Made by a program: the position numbers and the translations under genes
DNA from: Staphylococcus sp. ACRSN
GTDB taxonomy: Bacteria; Bacillota; Bacilli; Staphylococcales; Staphylococcaceae
Direction: 5' to 3'
NCBI RefSeq assembly: GCF_022346615.1
Contig: NZ_JAKRNS010000007.1
Span: 62,001-126,000, forward strand
Length of the DNA stretch: 64,000 nt
The notes under the pieces: generated by a model
Seen by the model: only the letters and a program-made list of their open reading frames with translations
Databases searched by the model: none
What the model was told of the DNA's origin: nothing
Shown here: positions 44,581-55,540 of the stretch, piece after piece
How the letters are laid out: each line of letters starts with the position of its first letter
Numbering within the stretch: position 1 is the first letter of the stretch

Positions 44581-45054
44581 ATGGTAGTAAATTATATTAA
44601 GAATGACAAAGGCGTCTATCAAACAATTGAAATTTTAATAAATGAACAACCTAGTACTGTCTTTAATTATTTAACTACGACAAAAGGTATTCAGCAGTGG
44701 TTTCCTCAATTATATGTAGAAAATCGTAGCGAACATGGGAATTTATATTTTCATATAGAAAACGACCAAGATTTAAAAATGGATATTTTGCAATTTGATG
44801 AACCTAAAACATTTGAGTTTACTTGGGATACAGGTACCGTGAGATTTCAGTTGGCTGAAAAACATAATCAAACTATATTGACATTAAAGGAATATTTACC
44901 TTATGAGTTTCCACATATTATTATTGATTTTTCAGGATGGCAGTATCAAATGGAGAGTTTAAAAAAACTGATTGAGCAAGGTGAAATAATTGAACAATCT
45001 GAATTTGACTTTGAATCAAATCAACAAGAAATTAAAGGGAAATTACGTTTGTGA
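44581..45054 (+). CDS. SRPBCC (AHSA1-like) domain protein
   Basis: The 157 residues start at ATG after CAAGGAGGAAAATGAT. The single START-like/AHSA1 domain shows EILINEQPSTVFNYLTTTKG, IQQWFPQLYVENRS and a C-terminal helix SGWQYQMESLKKLIEQG. Such proteins bind small hydrophobic ligands or assist Hsp90-like partners; no specific role is known for this one. It stands alone between terminators. Confidence 0.75.
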   Translation: MVVNYIKNDKGVYQTIEILINEQPSTVFNYLTTTKGIQQWFPQLYVENRSEHGNLYFHIENDQDLKMDILQFDEPKTFEFTWDTGTVRFQLAEKHNQTILTLKEYLPYEFPHIIIDFSGWQYQMESLKKLIEQGEIIEQSEFDFESNQQEIKGKLRL

Positions 45055-45225
45055 TCTTTTTGAGCTGAAATAGGGCATATTGCAATCGTTTAAACAAAAT
45101 GAAAATAATACATTGTCTAATGTGAAAATAGCTAATACTAAATTAAATCAAATGTTTGTTAGTTTACTTTTAGTAGGTGAAAAGACAATCATATATTTCA
45201 AAAATTTATCAATTGAACGTATATA

Positions 45226-45267
45226 ATAAAGCCCCTTATACTTATTATAAGTAAGAAGGAGCTTTAT
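45226..45267. terminator. Terminator between SRPBCC gene and IsaB-like gene
   Basis: AAAGCCCCTTATACTTAT folds back on ATAAGTAAGAAGGAGCTTT with small mismatches, and T-rich ends occur on both sides. Confidence 0.6.
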
Positions 45268-45329
45268 TATAGCTAAAGTGTTGTATTTACTTTTTTGATA
45301 ATTGTTATGGTGTAAAGAAGCAATGTTTG

Positions 45330-45923
45330 TTATTGATCAATTCTTAGTTGCATTAGATTATCATTTTCGTCAAAGTATGCCACATAAGAGCCATCATTGG
45401 TAGCGTATTTTATATATGTGCCATGTTGGTCTTCGCCTTCCATTGTACCTTCATCGATAATTTCATTTGAAGTATGAGCCTTTTTAAATGTAGCTTTAGA
45501 TACTGAATCGGGCTTAGTTAAGAATGAGAGACCTATGACTTCATTATCACTATTGTATTCAACAGTTGTATCGTAAACTTCTTTGGTATGGTCTAAGTTG
45601 TCGTTTTTAACATTTGTTTTCACTTTATAGCCATCAATCGTTACATTGTCATATTTAAGTGCTCGAACAAAGTTGTAATCTTGCGTGAATGAGGCATCGT
45701 AGGTAGTATATCCTTCATATTTATACCAAGGCGTTTCTGCTTTTAAATTCTTTCCAATTTCACTACTTTCTCCACCAGAACCACCTTCACCATGTCCCCA
45801 TTTTTGTACTTTTTCAGCCGCTTGTACATTTTGAGTGTCGGTTGAAACATATGCGACAGAAGATCCTATAACAAGTGTCGATACTACGAAAGTTGCAGAA
45901 ATAACTTTTCCAATTTTATACAT
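45330..45923 (-). CDS. Secreted IsaB-like antigen
   Basis: I chose ATG at 45923 (197 residues) after TGGAGTGATTATT. A signal peptide (MYKIGKVISATFVVSTLVIG) ends near VQAAEK. The mature protein has a Gly/Glu-rich insert and then WYKYEGYTTYDASFTQDYNF and VRALKYDNVTIDGYKV, which line up with S. aureus IsaB (YYTYNGY..NFINAIKYDNV). IsaB is a secreted nucleic-acid-binding immunodominant antigen. The C-terminal part (YATNDGSYVAYFDENDNLM) also fits. Confidence 0.8.
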   Translation of the reverse strand: MYKIGKVISATFVVSTLVIGSSVAYVSTDTQNVQAAEKVQKWGHGEGGSGGESSEIGKNLKAETPWYKYEGYTTYDASFTQDYNFVRALKYDNVTIDGYKVKTNVKNDNLDHTKEVYDTTVEYNSDNEVIGLSFLTKPDSVSKATFKKAHTSNEIIDEGTMEGEDQHGTYIKYATNDGSYVAYFDENDNLMQLRIDQ

Positions 45924-46320
45924 AATAATCACTCCAGAATTATTGAATTTCGCTAAGCAAAGTGATTGAAGCACGTTAATGGAATAGAAACATTATTTGC
46001 AAATTAACTGCTAAATACTAGATTTGTATCTAAGTGTGGTATATCAAACAACTCAATCTTGATTAGTTTAACAAAGCTGTACAAGTTAAACTTTGAATAA
46101 TCTGTAATTTAGCATAAAGGTGAACATGAAAAACGTGAAATGTTAAGGTGTATATTTACACCTTAATCATACACCTATTTTTAAGAATGTCAAAAGAACA
46201 ACTATCATTTTTAGGCATAAAATATTAATAACTATAATTAAGAAAAAAGTGTTGAAAAGAGGAAAAAGGATATATAATCAATGAGTAATATTACACTTAT
46301 AAATCTTTTTGTACACTCAT

Positions 46321-46346
46321 AGTATACAAAAACGACGTTTTATACT
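46321..46346. promoter_or_regulatory. Imperfect palindrome before the epimerase gene
   Basis: AGTATACAAAAACG and CGTTTTATACT form an inverted repeat next to TATAAT (46346-46351). It may be an operator. The rest of 45924-46426 is AT-rich intergenic DNA with no gene that I can see. Confidence 0.4.
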
Positions 46347-46426
46347 ATAATTAGATTAATAATAATGAATTTGTGCACTTGAGAAATACAATACGATTTC
46401 TGTAATATACAAGGGAGATAATTACT

Positions 46427-47386
46427 ATGAAAAAGATTATGATTACTGGGGCATTAGGACAAATTGGAACGGAGCTTGTTGTGAAATGTAGAGCATTATA
46501 CGGGAACGATAATGTGTTGGCAACCGATATTAGAGAACCAGAAGCTGAATCACCAATTATGAATGGACCTTTCGAAATTTTAGATGTTACAGACAAAACA
46601 CGTATGTTTCAATTAGTTGAATCTTTTCAACCAGATACATTTATGCATATGGCAGCTTTACTTTCAGCAACGGCAGAACAAAATCCTTTATTTGCTTGGG
46701 AATTAAATATGGGTGGTTTAATGAATGCTTTAGAAGCAGCACGTGAATATCAATTACAATTCTTTACACCAAGTTCAATTGGAGCGTTTGGACCATCAAC
46801 ACCAAAAGTGAATACACCACAAGTTACAATTCAACGTCCAACTTCGATGTATGGCGTGAACAAGGTTGCAGGTGAATTGTTATGTCAATATTATTTTGAT
46901 AAATTTAACGTTGATACACGCAGTGTAAGATTTCCAGGATTAATTTCACATATTAAAGAACCTGGCGGCGGTACAACAGATTATGCTGTTGATATATACT
47001 TTAAGGCTGTTCGTGAAGGACGTTACACGAGTTATATCGCAAAAGACACTTATATGGATATGATGTTTATGGACGATGCGATTGATGCAATTATTCAATT
47101 GATGGAAGCTGATGGCGTGAAATTAATCAATCGTAATGCATATAACTTAAGTGCAATGAGTATCGAACCTGAAATGGTTAAAGCGGCGATTCAAGAGTTT
47201 AAACCAGAATTCACTTTAGATTATGAAGTTGATCCTGTTCGCCAAAGCATTGCTGACAGTTGGCCAAATAGTATTGATGTAAGTTGTGCACGTGCTGAAT
47301 GGGGCTTTAATCCAAAACATGATTTACAAAAAATGACTGAAATTATGCTAACAGCAATTCAAAAAAAGGAAAAAGTTAGCCAATAA
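46427..47386 (+). CDS. NAD-dependent epimerase family, L-threonine 3-dehydrogenase type
   Basis: The 319 residues start at ATG after AAGGGAGATAATTACT. Extended-SDR features are [41 protein letters not shown], and the catalytic pair SIGAFGP and YGVNKVAGE. The PTSMYGVNK and RFPGLIS stretches fit SDR-type threonine dehydrogenases, which oxidise threonine to 2-amino-3-ketobutyrate. No Kbl partner is adjacent. The S. aureus chromosome has an ortholog just before ilvE, as I recall. Confidence 0.82.
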   Translation: MKKIMITGALGQIGTELVVKCRALYGNDNVLATDIREPEAESPIMNGPFEILDVTDKTRMFQLVESFQPDTFMHMAALLSATAEQNPLFAWELNMGGLMNALEAAREYQLQFFTPSSIGAFGPSTPKVNTPQVTIQRPTSMYGVNKVAGELLCQYYFDKFNVDTRSVRFPGLISHIKEPGGGTTDYAVDIYFKAVREGRYTSYIAKDTYMDMMFMDDAIDAIIQLMEADGVKLINRNAYNLSAMSIEPEMVKAAIQEFKPEFTLDYEVDPVRQSIADSWPNSIDVSCARAEWGFNPKHDLQKMTEIMLTAIQKKEKVSQ

Positions 47387-47429
47387 AATAAGACTATATG
47401 TAATATAAGAAATTACTCAATCGTATGAT

Positions 47430-47538
47430 AAAAGGCACTTTTACAATCATTCTAATATTGATTGGTACTATCATTTAGTTCTCTTGAATGTAGTCCATAG
47501 TTCAATCGTTAGAGTGATGGATGAAAGTGTCTTTTTTT
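47430..47538 (+). terminator. Long hairpin terminator after the epimerase gene
   Basis: AAAGGCACTTTTACAATCAT and the reverse (GATGGATGAAAGTGTCTTTT) pair over about 109 bases with inner mismatches, and a run of T follows. Confidence 0.45.
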
Positions 47539-47679
47539 AGTATTTATATTCTATACGCTTTAAAATATAAAAATTTAAAAGTCTTTTTCATTGACCTAGA
47601 GTTCACTCCAGGTTTTATTATTAAATTTAAAGAATATATTATAGGATATTCTATTGATTAAGTAATGGAGGAAATTAAT

Positions 47680-48720
47680 ATGATAAACGCAAAAGCTAGA
47701 GCGGTTAATGGTCCAGACACTGATTTTCATGCTACTGAAATAAAAAGACGAGACCTTGATAAACATGATGTATTGATTGAAATTAAATATGCAGGTATAT
47801 GTCATTCTGATATACATACTGCACATGGAGAATGGGGCCCGGTTAATTACCCATTGGTGCCAGGTCATGAGATTGCAGGTATTGTAAAAGAAGTTGGTCC
47901 AGAAGTAAGTAAATATACAACCGATGACCGTGTTGGTGTAGGTTGTATGGTGGATTCATGTGGTGAATGTGAACATTGTCAAAATGGTGAAGAACAATAC
48001 TGTTTAAAAGGTAATGTAGGCACATATGCCAGTACAGATAGATATGGAGAACCGACACAAGGTGGATATTCAACGCATATCGTTGTACATGAAGATTTTG
48101 TGTTACGTATTCCGGATAATATTGGTTTGGATGTTGCTGCACCATTACTTTGTGCAGGTATTACAACATATTCTCCACTAAATCATTGGAAAGCATATGA
48201 AGGTAAAAAAGTTGCAGTCATAGGTATGGGTGGACTTGGGCATATGGCAGTTCAAATCGCACATGCAATGGGTGCTGAGGTAACTGTTTTATCACAAACA
48301 TTAAATAAAAAGGAAGACGGTTTAAAACTTGGCGCTAAACATTATTATGCTACAAGTGATGAAGCGACATTTGAGCAACTTGGAAGTTCATTTGACTTAA
48401 TTATCAATACAGTAAGTGCTAATTTGAAATTAGATAATTATCTAAAATTACTAGCATTAGACGGCACAATCGTCAACGTTGGTGCGCCTGCAGAACCTAT
48501 ATCACTACGTGTTGCAAACTTAATTGGACATCGAAGATCGTTCGCGGGTTCAGCTATTGGTGGTATAAGAGAAACGCAAGAAATGTTAGATTTTTGTTCA
48601 AAACATGAAATTGAACCACAAATTGAATTGATAACTGCTGATCAAATTGATGAAGCGTATGAGAGAGTATTAGCTTCTGATGTTAAGTATCGATTCGTCA
48701 TTGATACAAGCACAATGTAA
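47680..48720 (+). CDS. Zinc-dependent NAD(P) alcohol dehydrogenase (YahK/CAD type)
   Basis: I chose ATG at 47680 (346 residues) after TGGAGGAAATTAAT. Catalytic zinc ligands are Cys in [11 protein letters not shown], His-Glu in PGHEIAGIV and Cys in LLCAGITTY. The structural zinc loop is [15 protein letters not shown]. The coenzyme motif is [15 protein letters not shown]. The set fits the cinnamyl-alcohol/aldehyde reductase branch, which reduces a wide range of aldehydes with NADPH. Confidence 0.88.
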   Translation: MINAKARAVNGPDTDFHATEIKRRDLDKHDVLIEIKYAGICHSDIHTAHGEWGPVNYPLVPGHEIAGIVKEVGPEVSKYTTDDRVGVGCMVDSCGECEHCQNGEEQYCLKGNVGTYASTDRYGEPTQGGYSTHIVVHEDFVLRIPDNIGLDVAAPLLCAGITTYSPLNHWKAYEGKKVAVIGMGGLGHMAVQIAHAMGAEVTVLSQTLNKKEDGLKLGAKHYYATSDEATFEQLGSSFDLIINTVSANLKLDNYLKLLALDGTIVNVGAPAEPISLRVANLIGHRRSFAGSAIGGIRETQEMLDFCSKHEIEPQIELITADQIDEAYERVLASDVKYRFVIDTSTM

Positions 48721-48885
48721 TCGATAATTCATTTATTGATTAACTTTGACACAGGTTGAGACATTTTTGATGTTTCAGCCTGTTCTTTTTTACTTTAAAA
48801 CAAATTGACATAGCTGGATGTTTAAATATAAAATCGCTACACACAATTGAATTGATTTTCATTTATTAATAATTGATATATTTTA

Positions 48886-48930
48886 AATTTTTTGAAAATT
48901 ATTGAACAGCGTATCTGCTATTGGTATAAT
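48886..48930 (+). promoter_or_regulatory. ilvE promoter with CodY box
   Basis: AATTTTTTGAAAATT (48886-48900) matches the CodY consensus at 14 of 15 positions. It touches the promoter TTGAAC (48902-48907), 17 bases, TATAAT (48925-48930). ilvE is a known CodY target in staphylococci. Confidence 0.8.
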
Positions 48931-48969
48931 TTAATATAAATACTTAAATGAGCCTTGGGAGGAAAAATC

Positions 48970-50046
48970 ATGTCAGATAAAATTAAATTCGTACAACGTG
49001 AAAACTTAAAAGAAAAGCCGGATCCAAGTGATTTAGGATTTGGGAAATACTTCACTGATTATATGTTAAGTTTCGACTATGATATTGATCAGGGATGGCA
49101 TGATTTAAAGATTGTGCCTTATGCCCCTATTGAAATTTCACCTGCAGCGCAAGTACTACATTATGGACAAGCAGTGTTTGAAGGATTAAAAGCATACAAA
49201 CATAATGGAGAAGTTGATTTATTCCGACCATCTGAAAATTTTAAACGTATTAATCATTCATTAACTCGTTTAGATATGCCTGAAATTGATGAAGCGGTAG
49301 TATTAGATGGCTTAAAACAATTAGTAGATGTTGAAAGAGATTGGGTACCAGAAGGAGAAGGACAATCATTATATATTAGACCTTTTGTATTTGCTACCGA
49401 AGGAATCTTAGGTGTAAGACCTTCATATTCTTATAAATTACTTATTTTATTATCACCTTCAGGGTCATATTATGGTGGGGAATCATTACAACCTACTAAG
49501 ATTTATGTAGAGGATGAATATGTCCGTGCTGTGCGTGGCGGTGTTGGACATGCTAAAGTAGCTGGTAACTATGCTGCAAGTCTACTTGCACAAACAAATG
49601 CTGCAGCGCAAGGCTACGATCAAGTATTATGGTTAGATGGTGTGGAACAAAAATATGTTGAAGAAGTTGGCAGCATGAACATTTTCTTCGTAGAGAATGG
49701 CAAACTTGTAACACCAGAATTAAATGGTAGTATCTTACCAGGTATTACGCGAAAAACTATTATTGAATTGGCCAAGAAATTAGGTTACGAAGTTGAAGAA
49801 CGACGTGTATCAATTGATGAATTAATTGAAGCACATAATAGTGGAGCCTTAACAGAAGTATTTGGTACAGGTACAGCTGCTGTTATATCACCAGTTGGAA
49901 AACTAAAATATGAAGATACTGAAATTATCATTAATAATAATGAAACTGGCGAAGTAACACAAAAATTATATGAAAATTATATTGGTATCCAAAGCGGTAA
50001 ATTAGATGATCCAGAAGGTTGGAGAGTTGTAGTTCCAAGATATTAA
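48970..50046 (+). CDS. ilvE: Branched-chain amino acid aminotransferase
   Basis: I chose ATG at 48970 (358 residues) after TTGGGAGGAAAAATC. Fold-type IV PLP enzyme: [28 protein letters not shown], the PLP Lys in [26 protein letters not shown] and [12 protein letters not shown]. It makes Ile, Leu and Val from their keto acids and gives the primers for branched fatty acids in reverse. The promoter carries a strong CodY box. Confidence 0.94.
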   Translation: MSDKIKFVQRENLKEKPDPSDLGFGKYFTDYMLSFDYDIDQGWHDLKIVPYAPIEISPAAQVLHYGQAVFEGLKAYKHNGEVDLFRPSENFKRINHSLTRLDMPEIDEAVVLDGLKQLVDVERDWVPEGEGQSLYIRPFVFATEGILGVRPSYSYKLLILLSPSGSYYGGESLQPTKIYVEDEYVRAVRGGVGHAKVAGNYAASLLAQTNAAAQGYDQVLWLDGVEQKYVEEVGSMNIFFVENGKLVTPELNGSILPGITRKTIIELAKKLGYEVEERRVSIDELIEAHNSGALTEVFGTGTAAVISPVGKLKYEDTEIIINNNETGEVTQKLYENYIGIQSGKLDDPEGWRVVVPRY

Positions 50047-50062
50047 TATGTAGTATTATACG

Positions 50063-50099
50063 AAGACTTGCTCGAGCAATAGATGCTCTAGGAAGTCTT
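50063..50099 (+). terminator. Terminator after ilvE
   Basis: AAGACTT and AAGTCTT pair, with an inner GAGCA/TGCTC stem, then TTTT. Confidence 0.75.
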
Positions 50100-50240
50100 T
50101 TTATAGTGTGAAAATAAAGGTGTTTAGATGAAATCGCTATTTTATAGTATTTCAATTTCAATATTTGTTTAAGTAATAGCAAATATATTAAAATAGTAAG
50201 CGTTAGTTGAAAGAGTTAAAATACGGGAGCTGTTAACTAG

Positions 50241-50933
50241 ATGGAATGGATATTATTCGATAAAGATGGTACTTTAATATATTTTGATAAAAGCTGGATG
50301 AAAATAGGATTGCAATTAGTAGATGATTTTATGGAGACTTATAAATCGGATATTGCTGATATTAATCAAGCATATGAATCATTAGGCGTTATAGATGGAG
50401 AAATACAACCGGGGACGGTTATGGCGTCTGGTGCTTTGGATGAGATGATTTATGCATTTTGTGAGATTGCAGGACAAGATGTATCGAGATGGGCACAACA
50501 ACGTAGTCAAACGTTAGTAGATCAACGTGTCCCTGAAAATGTACTTGTTGAAGGCATTGAGCAAACTTTAGACACATTAAAGCAACGAGGTTATAAATTA
50601 GGTATTGTAACAAGTGATTCTAAAGTGGGAGTAGATCAGTTTTTAGAAGTTACAAAATTTGATCACTTTTTTGATTTAATTATTTCAACTGAAGCAGACG
50701 CAGTAGAAAAACCGAATCCAGAAGTACTCAATCCATTATTCTATAGATATGATGTGAAACCAGAAAATGTAGCAATTGTAGGAGATAATGCGAATGATAT
50801 CCAAACAGGTATCAATGCTAAACTTGGATTAAAAGTTGCTGTACTTACAGGTGTTGGATTGAAAGAGGAGCTGACCGAAGCTGATTATATCGTGGAAAAT
50901 GCAACTGAAGTTACAACCTTATTAAATAGATAG
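50241..50933 (+). CDS. HAD-superfamily phosphatase (phosphoglycolate phosphatase-like)
   Basis: The 230 residues contain HAD motif I FDKDGTLIYFD, motif II in LGIVTSDSK, and motifs III/IV in EKPNPEVLNPLFYR and AIVGDNANDIQTG. An alpha-helical C1 cap lies between. Start ATG follows ACGGGAGCTGTTAACTAG. The substrate is probably a small phosphate monoester; it is not defined by sequence. Confidence 0.85.
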   Translation: MEWILFDKDGTLIYFDKSWMKIGLQLVDDFMETYKSDIADINQAYESLGVIDGEIQPGTVMASGALDEMIYAFCEIAGQDVSRWAQQRSQTLVDQRVPENVLVEGIEQTLDTLKQRGYKLGIVTSDSKVGVDQFLEVTKFDHFFDLIISTEADAVEKPNPEVLNPLFYRYDVKPENVAIVGDNANDIQTGINAKLGLKVAVLTGVGLKEELTEADYIVENATEVTTLLNR

Positions 50934-50951
50934 GCGCATTACATAAATTAT

Positions 50952-50980
50952 GTCATAATATACACAACGTATATTATGAC
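50952..50980 (+). terminator. Terminator after the HAD phosphatase
   Basis: A 12-base perfect stem (GTCATAATATAC and complement), 5-base loop, then seven T. Confidence 0.85.
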
Positions 50981-51021
50981 TTTTTTTATTTATAATAGAT
51001 TTAGCTGTAAGGGGTGTTAAC

Positions 51022-51411
51022 ATGATAGATGGTAAGTATGCAGATTATAAAGGTGAGACATATAAAGTAGTGGAAATTGTTAGTCACGAGGTGATGCTCG
51101 TAACAGAAGATGAAAGTGCAGTTGAACAAGGATTTGAAGCACAAACAGCTAATTATGTGAATCACACACTATATTTTAAACGTGTACGTAGAGACGAGTT
51201 AGATGAGTTATATGAGTTGTTTCAAGAAGCGCGTTATGAAGGTGCTATATTTGATTTATATCAAGATACAGAAGGTGCTTATTATATAGGGACCGAAGAT
51301 GAAGATAAAGCAAGTACTTTTGGTTTATCTAAAACAGATGATGAATATTTTAGCAAATTTGTGGATGAAGCTGATATTGAGAAAATTATTTACCGAAGTC
51401 ATATAGAATAA
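51022..51411 (+). CDS. Conserved staphylococcal protein of unknown function
   Basis: The 129 residues start at ATG after TAAGGGGTGTTAAC. It is acidic, soluble and without signal or membrane segments. The first 45 residues (GKYADYKGETYKVVEIVSHE) look like a small beta-barrel of the kind seen in DUF1653-like or Tudor-like folds; a charged helix (RRDELDELYELFQEARYEGA) follows. I do not recognise a function. It is present at this place between ilvE/HAD and the deoxynucleoside kinases in S. aureus, as I recall. Confidence 0.7.
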   Translation: MIDGKYADYKGETYKVVEIVSHEVMLVTEDESAVEQGFEAQTANYVNHTLYFKRVRRDELDELYELFQEARYEGAIFDLYQDTEGAYYIGTEDEDKASTFGLSKTDDEYFSKFVDEADIEKIIYRSHIE

Positions 51412-51548
51412 AACTGGCAAAGAGTGGATTTAAAGTGAGTTCAATTAAAATGTTTTTAAATATGATATTGGAAACATTGAGTAGAAGATAAAAATTATTG
51501 ATTCAACAGTGTTATTAAGTCAGTTTTTTGCCACTCAAATAATGATAT

Positions 51549-51577
51549 AGGCTGAGACATTAGTAATGTCCCAGCCT
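51549..51577. terminator. Convergent terminator before the kinase operon end
   Basis: AGGCTGAGACATT pairs with AATGTCCCAGCCT (one mismatch) around AGT. It lies downstream of the kinase genes on the minus strand. Confidence 0.65.
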
Positions 51578-51608
51578 AGTTGGATTATATTATGCGCAAT
51601 GTTTTGGT

Positions 51609-52271
51609 TTAACGTTGATCGACTTTACGATAAGCTTCAATAATATTACGTATTTTATCTATAATTGGATTTAAAGAATCTGGTGATTCATGTAAATCAT
51701 ATTCATTGATGTTTACACGAACGACAGGACACGCATTAAACTCATTTATCCAATCATCGTAGCGTTTAAAAAGTTTTTTCCAATAGTCATGATCTGTTTC
51801 AATTTCCATTTGACGTCCACGACGTTCGATACGTTCAATTACTTCGTCATAGTCACATTCTAAATAAATGAGAACATCCGGTTTAGGGAAATAAGGAGTC
51901 ATAACCATGGCATTAAATAATTCTGAGTATGTACTGAAATCCTCAGGACTCATTGTACCTTGTTCTTCATGCATTTTAGCAAAAATGTCGACATCTTCAT
52001 AAATTGAACGATCTTGAATAAAGCCACCACCATATTCAAACATGCGTTTTTGTTCTTTAAAACGTTCGGCTAAAAAATAGATTTGTAGATGGAAACTCCA
52101 TCGTTCGAAATCACTGTAGAATTTATCTAAGTATGGATTTTGGTCAACATTTTCAAATGATGTTTTAAAGTTTAGTCGTTCTGCTAAAGCTGTTGTCAAT
52201 GTAGATTTACCAACGCCAACTGTGCCTGCAATTGTAATGATGGCATCTTGAGGGATTCCATAGTTATTCAT
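51609..52271 (-). CDS. Deoxynucleoside kinase (deoxyadenosine/deoxycytidine type)
   Basis: I chose ATG at 52271 (220 residues) after TGGAGGAACAAATA. The P-loop is IAGTVGVGKSTLTTAL, the ERS/DRS motif is GFIQDRSIYEDVDIF, and the lid Arg region is ERIERRGRQMEIE. It phosphorylates deoxynucleosides for salvage. It overlaps the upstream kinase by 8 bases, the dGK/dAK pair known from Firmicutes. Confidence 0.88.
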   Translation of the reverse strand: MNNYGIPQDAIITIAGTVGVGKSTLTTALAERLNFKTSFENVDQNPYLDKFYSDFERWSFHLQIYFLAERFKEQKRMFEYGGGFIQDRSIYEDVDIFAKMHEEQGTMSPEDFSTYSELFNAMVMTPYFPKPDVLIYLECDYDEVIERIERRGRQMEIETDHDYWKKLFKRYDDWINEFNACPVVRVNINEYDLHESPDSLNPIIDKIRNIIEAYRKVDQR

Positions 52272-52881
52272 TATTTGTTCCTCCAATCAATGGTTCAATT
52301 AAGTTTAATATATATTGATAATGTTCATTATTATTTACGAAATCTAAATCTGTTGTATCGATGCGTATCACATGTTGTCCTTCTGCTTTTAAAGATTCAT
52401 AATAGGCTTGATAATCGCGTTTTAAGTTGATTAAATAGTCATCTTCTATTTGATGCTCAAAGCTTCTATTGCGATGCGCAATACGTGATTTTAAGATATC
52501 TAATTTAGCATCTAAAAATATAATGACATTTGGCATTTCTAAATCTTCAGTTAAAATATCATATATTCTGGAAAATTTTTCGAATTCCTTATTAGTTAAA
52601 GTGTTATTCGCGAAAATCTTATTTTTATAGATATGGTAATCACTAACAATGCCAGAATGCATTTTAGCAATATCTTGAAATTGTTTATAACGATTACATA
52701 AAAAGAACATTTCTGTTTGAAAACTCCATTTTGAAATATCTTCGTAAAAATCCGAAAGAAAGGGATTTTCAGAAATGATTTCTTTTTCTTCGAAATAATT
52801 AAGTGACTGACTAAGTTTGTGTGCTAATGATGATTTGCCAACACCAATTGGCCCTTCAATAGCTATAAAAGGTTTTTTCAT
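52264..52881 (-). CDS. Deoxynucleoside kinase (deoxyguanosine type)
   Basis: I chose ATG at 52881 (205 residues) after TTGGAGCGGTATAT. The P-loop is IEGPIGVGKSSLAHKL, the central motif is SGIVSDYHIYKNKIF (DYH replaces the DRS of its partner), and the lid is SRIAHRNRSFE. The DYH variant is what separates the dGK from the dAK branch in Bacillus. It heads the two-gene operon. Confidence 0.86.
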   Translation of the reverse strand: MKKPFIAIEGPIGVGKSSLAHKLSQSLNYFEEKEIISENPFLSDFYEDISKWSFQTEMFFLCNRYKQFQDIAKMHSGIVSDYHIYKNKIFANNTLTNKEFEKFSRIYDILTEDLEMPNVIIFLDAKLDILKSRIAHRNRSFEHQIEDDYLINLKRDYQAYYESLKAEGQHVIRIDTTDLDFVNNNEHYQYILNLIEPLIGGTNNE

Positions 52882-52931
52882 ATATACCGCTCCAATGTTA
52901 AAATAGACAATAAGTATTGTACCATATATAG

Positions 52932-53435
<504 letters not shown>

Positions 53436-53535
53436 ACTTTTGTTAGAATATAATTATGTTACAAAAGTATGTCTAAATATTATGGTGTGTGTTTAAATTT
53501 GTAGTAATGATAATAGAGGGAAATGAGGAAAATGA

Positions 53536-54408
53536 ATGATAAATCTAATTGCAACTGATATGGACGGGACATTGTTAAATGCGGCACATGAAATATCAGA
53601 GGAAAATATTCAAGCGATTAAGTATGCACAGTCGTTAGGTATCACAGTTGTGATTGCTACGGGTAGAGCTTTTTATGAAGCCAATACACCTGTAAATCAA
53701 ACCGATTTAAAGGTGCCGTATATATGCTTGAATGGTGCGGAAGTAAGAGACGAATCGTTTAATATTATGAGTACTTCGAATTTGAATCGTGAACTCATAA
53801 ACCGTATTACAGAAGAATTGAACCGTGAAAATGTTTATTATCAAGTTTACACGAACTTAGGTATTTATACTGAAAATCCTCAAAGAGATTTAGATATCTA
53901 TATCGATATTGCTGAACGTGCAGGTCAAAAGGCAGACGTTGAAAAAATCAAACAGGGGATTCAAAAGCGTATTGATAACGGTACGTTAAAAGTAGTAGAA
54001 AATTATGACAAGATTGAAAAAACACCAGGAGAAATTGTCATGAAGATACTAGCCTTTGATAGTGACTTAGATAAAATTGAACGTGTGAGTCGTAAATTAG
54101 CAGAATCAGGAAGTCTTGCTGTGTCTTCTTCATCAAGAGGCAATATTGAAATTACACATTCAGATGCACAAAAAGGCATAGCTTTATCTACTATTGCAGA
54201 ACGACTTAACATAGATATGAAAAATGTCATGGCTATTGGTGATAATTTAAATGACGTTTCGATGTTAGAGCGCGTTGGGTATTCTGTAGCTATGGCAAAT
54301 GCGACAGAAGAAGTGAAACAAGTGTCGAAATATGTAACTGAAACGAATGAACAAAGTGGTGTCGGTAAAGCCATTATGAAATTGATAAAAGAAAATAACG
54401 AGAAATAA
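53536..54408 (+). CDS. Cof-type HAD-IIB phosphatase
   Basis: The 290 residues start at ATG after GAGGAAAATGA. Motif I is [17 protein letters not shown], the TGR of motif II is in [11 protein letters not shown], and motif IV is [21 protein letters not shown] large C2 cap lies in the middle. Cof/YidA-type enzymes hydrolyse sugar phosphates, flavin precursors or PLP; the exact substrate is unknown. Confidence 0.87.
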   Translation: MINLIATDMDGTLLNAAHEISEENIQAIKYAQSLGITVVIATGRAFYEANTPVNQTDLKVPYICLNGAEVRDESFNIMSTSNLNRELINRITEELNRENVYYQVYTNLGIYTENPQRDLDIYIDIAERAGQKADVEKIKQGIQKRIDNGTLKVVENYDKIEKTPGEIVMKILAFDSDLDKIERVSRKLAESGSLAVSSSSRGNIEITHSDAQKGIALSTIAERLNIDMKNVMAIGDNLNDVSMLERVGYSVAMANATEEVKQVSKYVTETNEQSGVGKAIMKLIKENNEK

Positions 54409-54427
54409 TATAGAGGTGAATGAATCA

Positions 54428-54994
54428 ATGAAAGGTTTAATAATTGTAGGAAGTGCAAAAACAGGTTCCCATACTACAGCTTTAGCTCATTTTTTAAAAG
54501 GGCAATTTGAAGAGCATGAATTTGAAGCAGATATTTTTGATTTAGCAGAGCGTCCAATCCATCAATTAGATGTTTCTGGCGCTTCTAATCCTAGTGAGGA
54601 TTATAAACAGAATTTAAAAGATTTACAGACTAAGGCAAGAGAAGCAGATTTCTTTGTATTAGGTACACCGAATTATCATGGTTCGTACTCAGGTATTTTA
54701 AAAAATGCATTAGACCATTTAACAATGGATGATTTTAAAATGAAACCAGTTGGGTTAATAGGTAATAGTGGCGGTATCGTAAGCTCTGAGCCATTATCAC
54801 ATTTAAGATTAATTGTCCGCACATTATTAGGCATTGCTGTGCCTACACAAATTGCTACACATGACACGGATTATAATAAATTAGAGAATGGTGCGCTTTA
54901 TTTAGACAACAGTGAATTCCAATTAAGATCTAAGTTATTCGTTGATCAAATTATTTCATTTGTTAAGAATAGCCCGTATGAACATTTAAAATAA
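54428..54994 (+). CDS. NADPH-dependent FMN reductase/azoreductase family
   Basis: I chose ATG at 54428 (188 residues) after AGAGGTGAATGAATCA. The flavodoxin-like fold shows [40 protein letters not shown] and a [15 protein letters not shown] loop, typical FMN phosphate and ring-binding segments. It reduces flavins, quinones or azo dyes. It is 20 bases from the Cof gene, so it may be in the same transcript. Confidence 0.85.
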   Translation: MKGLIIVGSAKTGSHTTALAHFLKGQFEEHEFEADIFDLAERPIHQLDVSGASNPSEDYKQNLKDLQTKAREADFFVLGTPNYHGSYSGILKNALDHLTMDDFKMKPVGLIGNSGGIVSSEPLSHLRLIVRTLLGIAVPTQIATHDTDYNKLENGALYLDNSEFQLRSKLFVDQIISFVKNSPYEHLK

Positions 54995-55026
54995 AATGAG
55001 ATAAGCATTCAATGCTTGATAAATAT

Positions 55027-55079
55027 AAAACACTTTCATTATACCCATTTCAACGATGGACTTTAACGGAAGTGTTTTT
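55027..55079 (+). terminator. Terminator after the FMN reductase
   Basis: AAAACACTT pairs with AAGTGTTTT over a long loop with inner pairing, then T-rich DNA. Confidence 0.6.
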
Positions 55080-55148
55080 GTTTTTAAGGTAATGAACCAT
55101 TATATAGTATAAATTTACTTAAGATGAATTGAGTGAAATTTTTTGGAC

Positions 55149-55484
55149 TTAATTATTTTTGAGGATGGATTTAACAATATAGTGATACTGTTCAAGCGTT
55201 TGCTCTATTTTTTCTAAATTGATATTGCTTAAAATAATAAGGCGCTCATCCGTTTCATTACGAATTTTATTTAAATAACCAAGTGTAATTAAATTATTGA
55301 GTTGTACTGAAAAGGGCATATTGCGATTGAATAAGCTATGCTTTAATTCTGTTGAATCTAGCTTTGTTTTGTTAAGTTGCTTTAATTTTTCTAAAATGAT
55401 TATTTCTGCAAATGTAAGTTTAAGATTTTGTTTAATAACTTTTTTGATTAATTTTCGTCTTTCTTCGTAGTTAATTAAGTTCAT
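55149..55484 (-). CDS. SarA-family (MarR-like) regulator
   Basis: The 111 residues start at ATG after AACGAGGTGCCTTT. SarA-family marks are LTFAEIIILEKLKQLNKTKL, then NNLITLGYLNKIRNETDERLII with the DER wing that contacts DNA. One winged helix means it works as a dimer. The family controls virulence and adhesion genes. Its exact subgroup (SarX, SarV, Rot) is not clear to me. It lies in the place where S. aureus has sdrCDE. Confidence 0.72.
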   Translation of the reverse strand: MNLINYEERRKLIKKVIKQNLKLTFAEIIILEKLKQLNKTKLDSTELKHSLFNRNMPFSVQLNNLITLGYLNKIRNETDERLIILSNINLEKIEQTLEQYHYIVKSILKNN

Positions 55485-55540
55485 AAAGGCACCTCGTTAA
55501 AGATAATAGTTGTTATTGTAAAATAGTTAGTAACATTAAT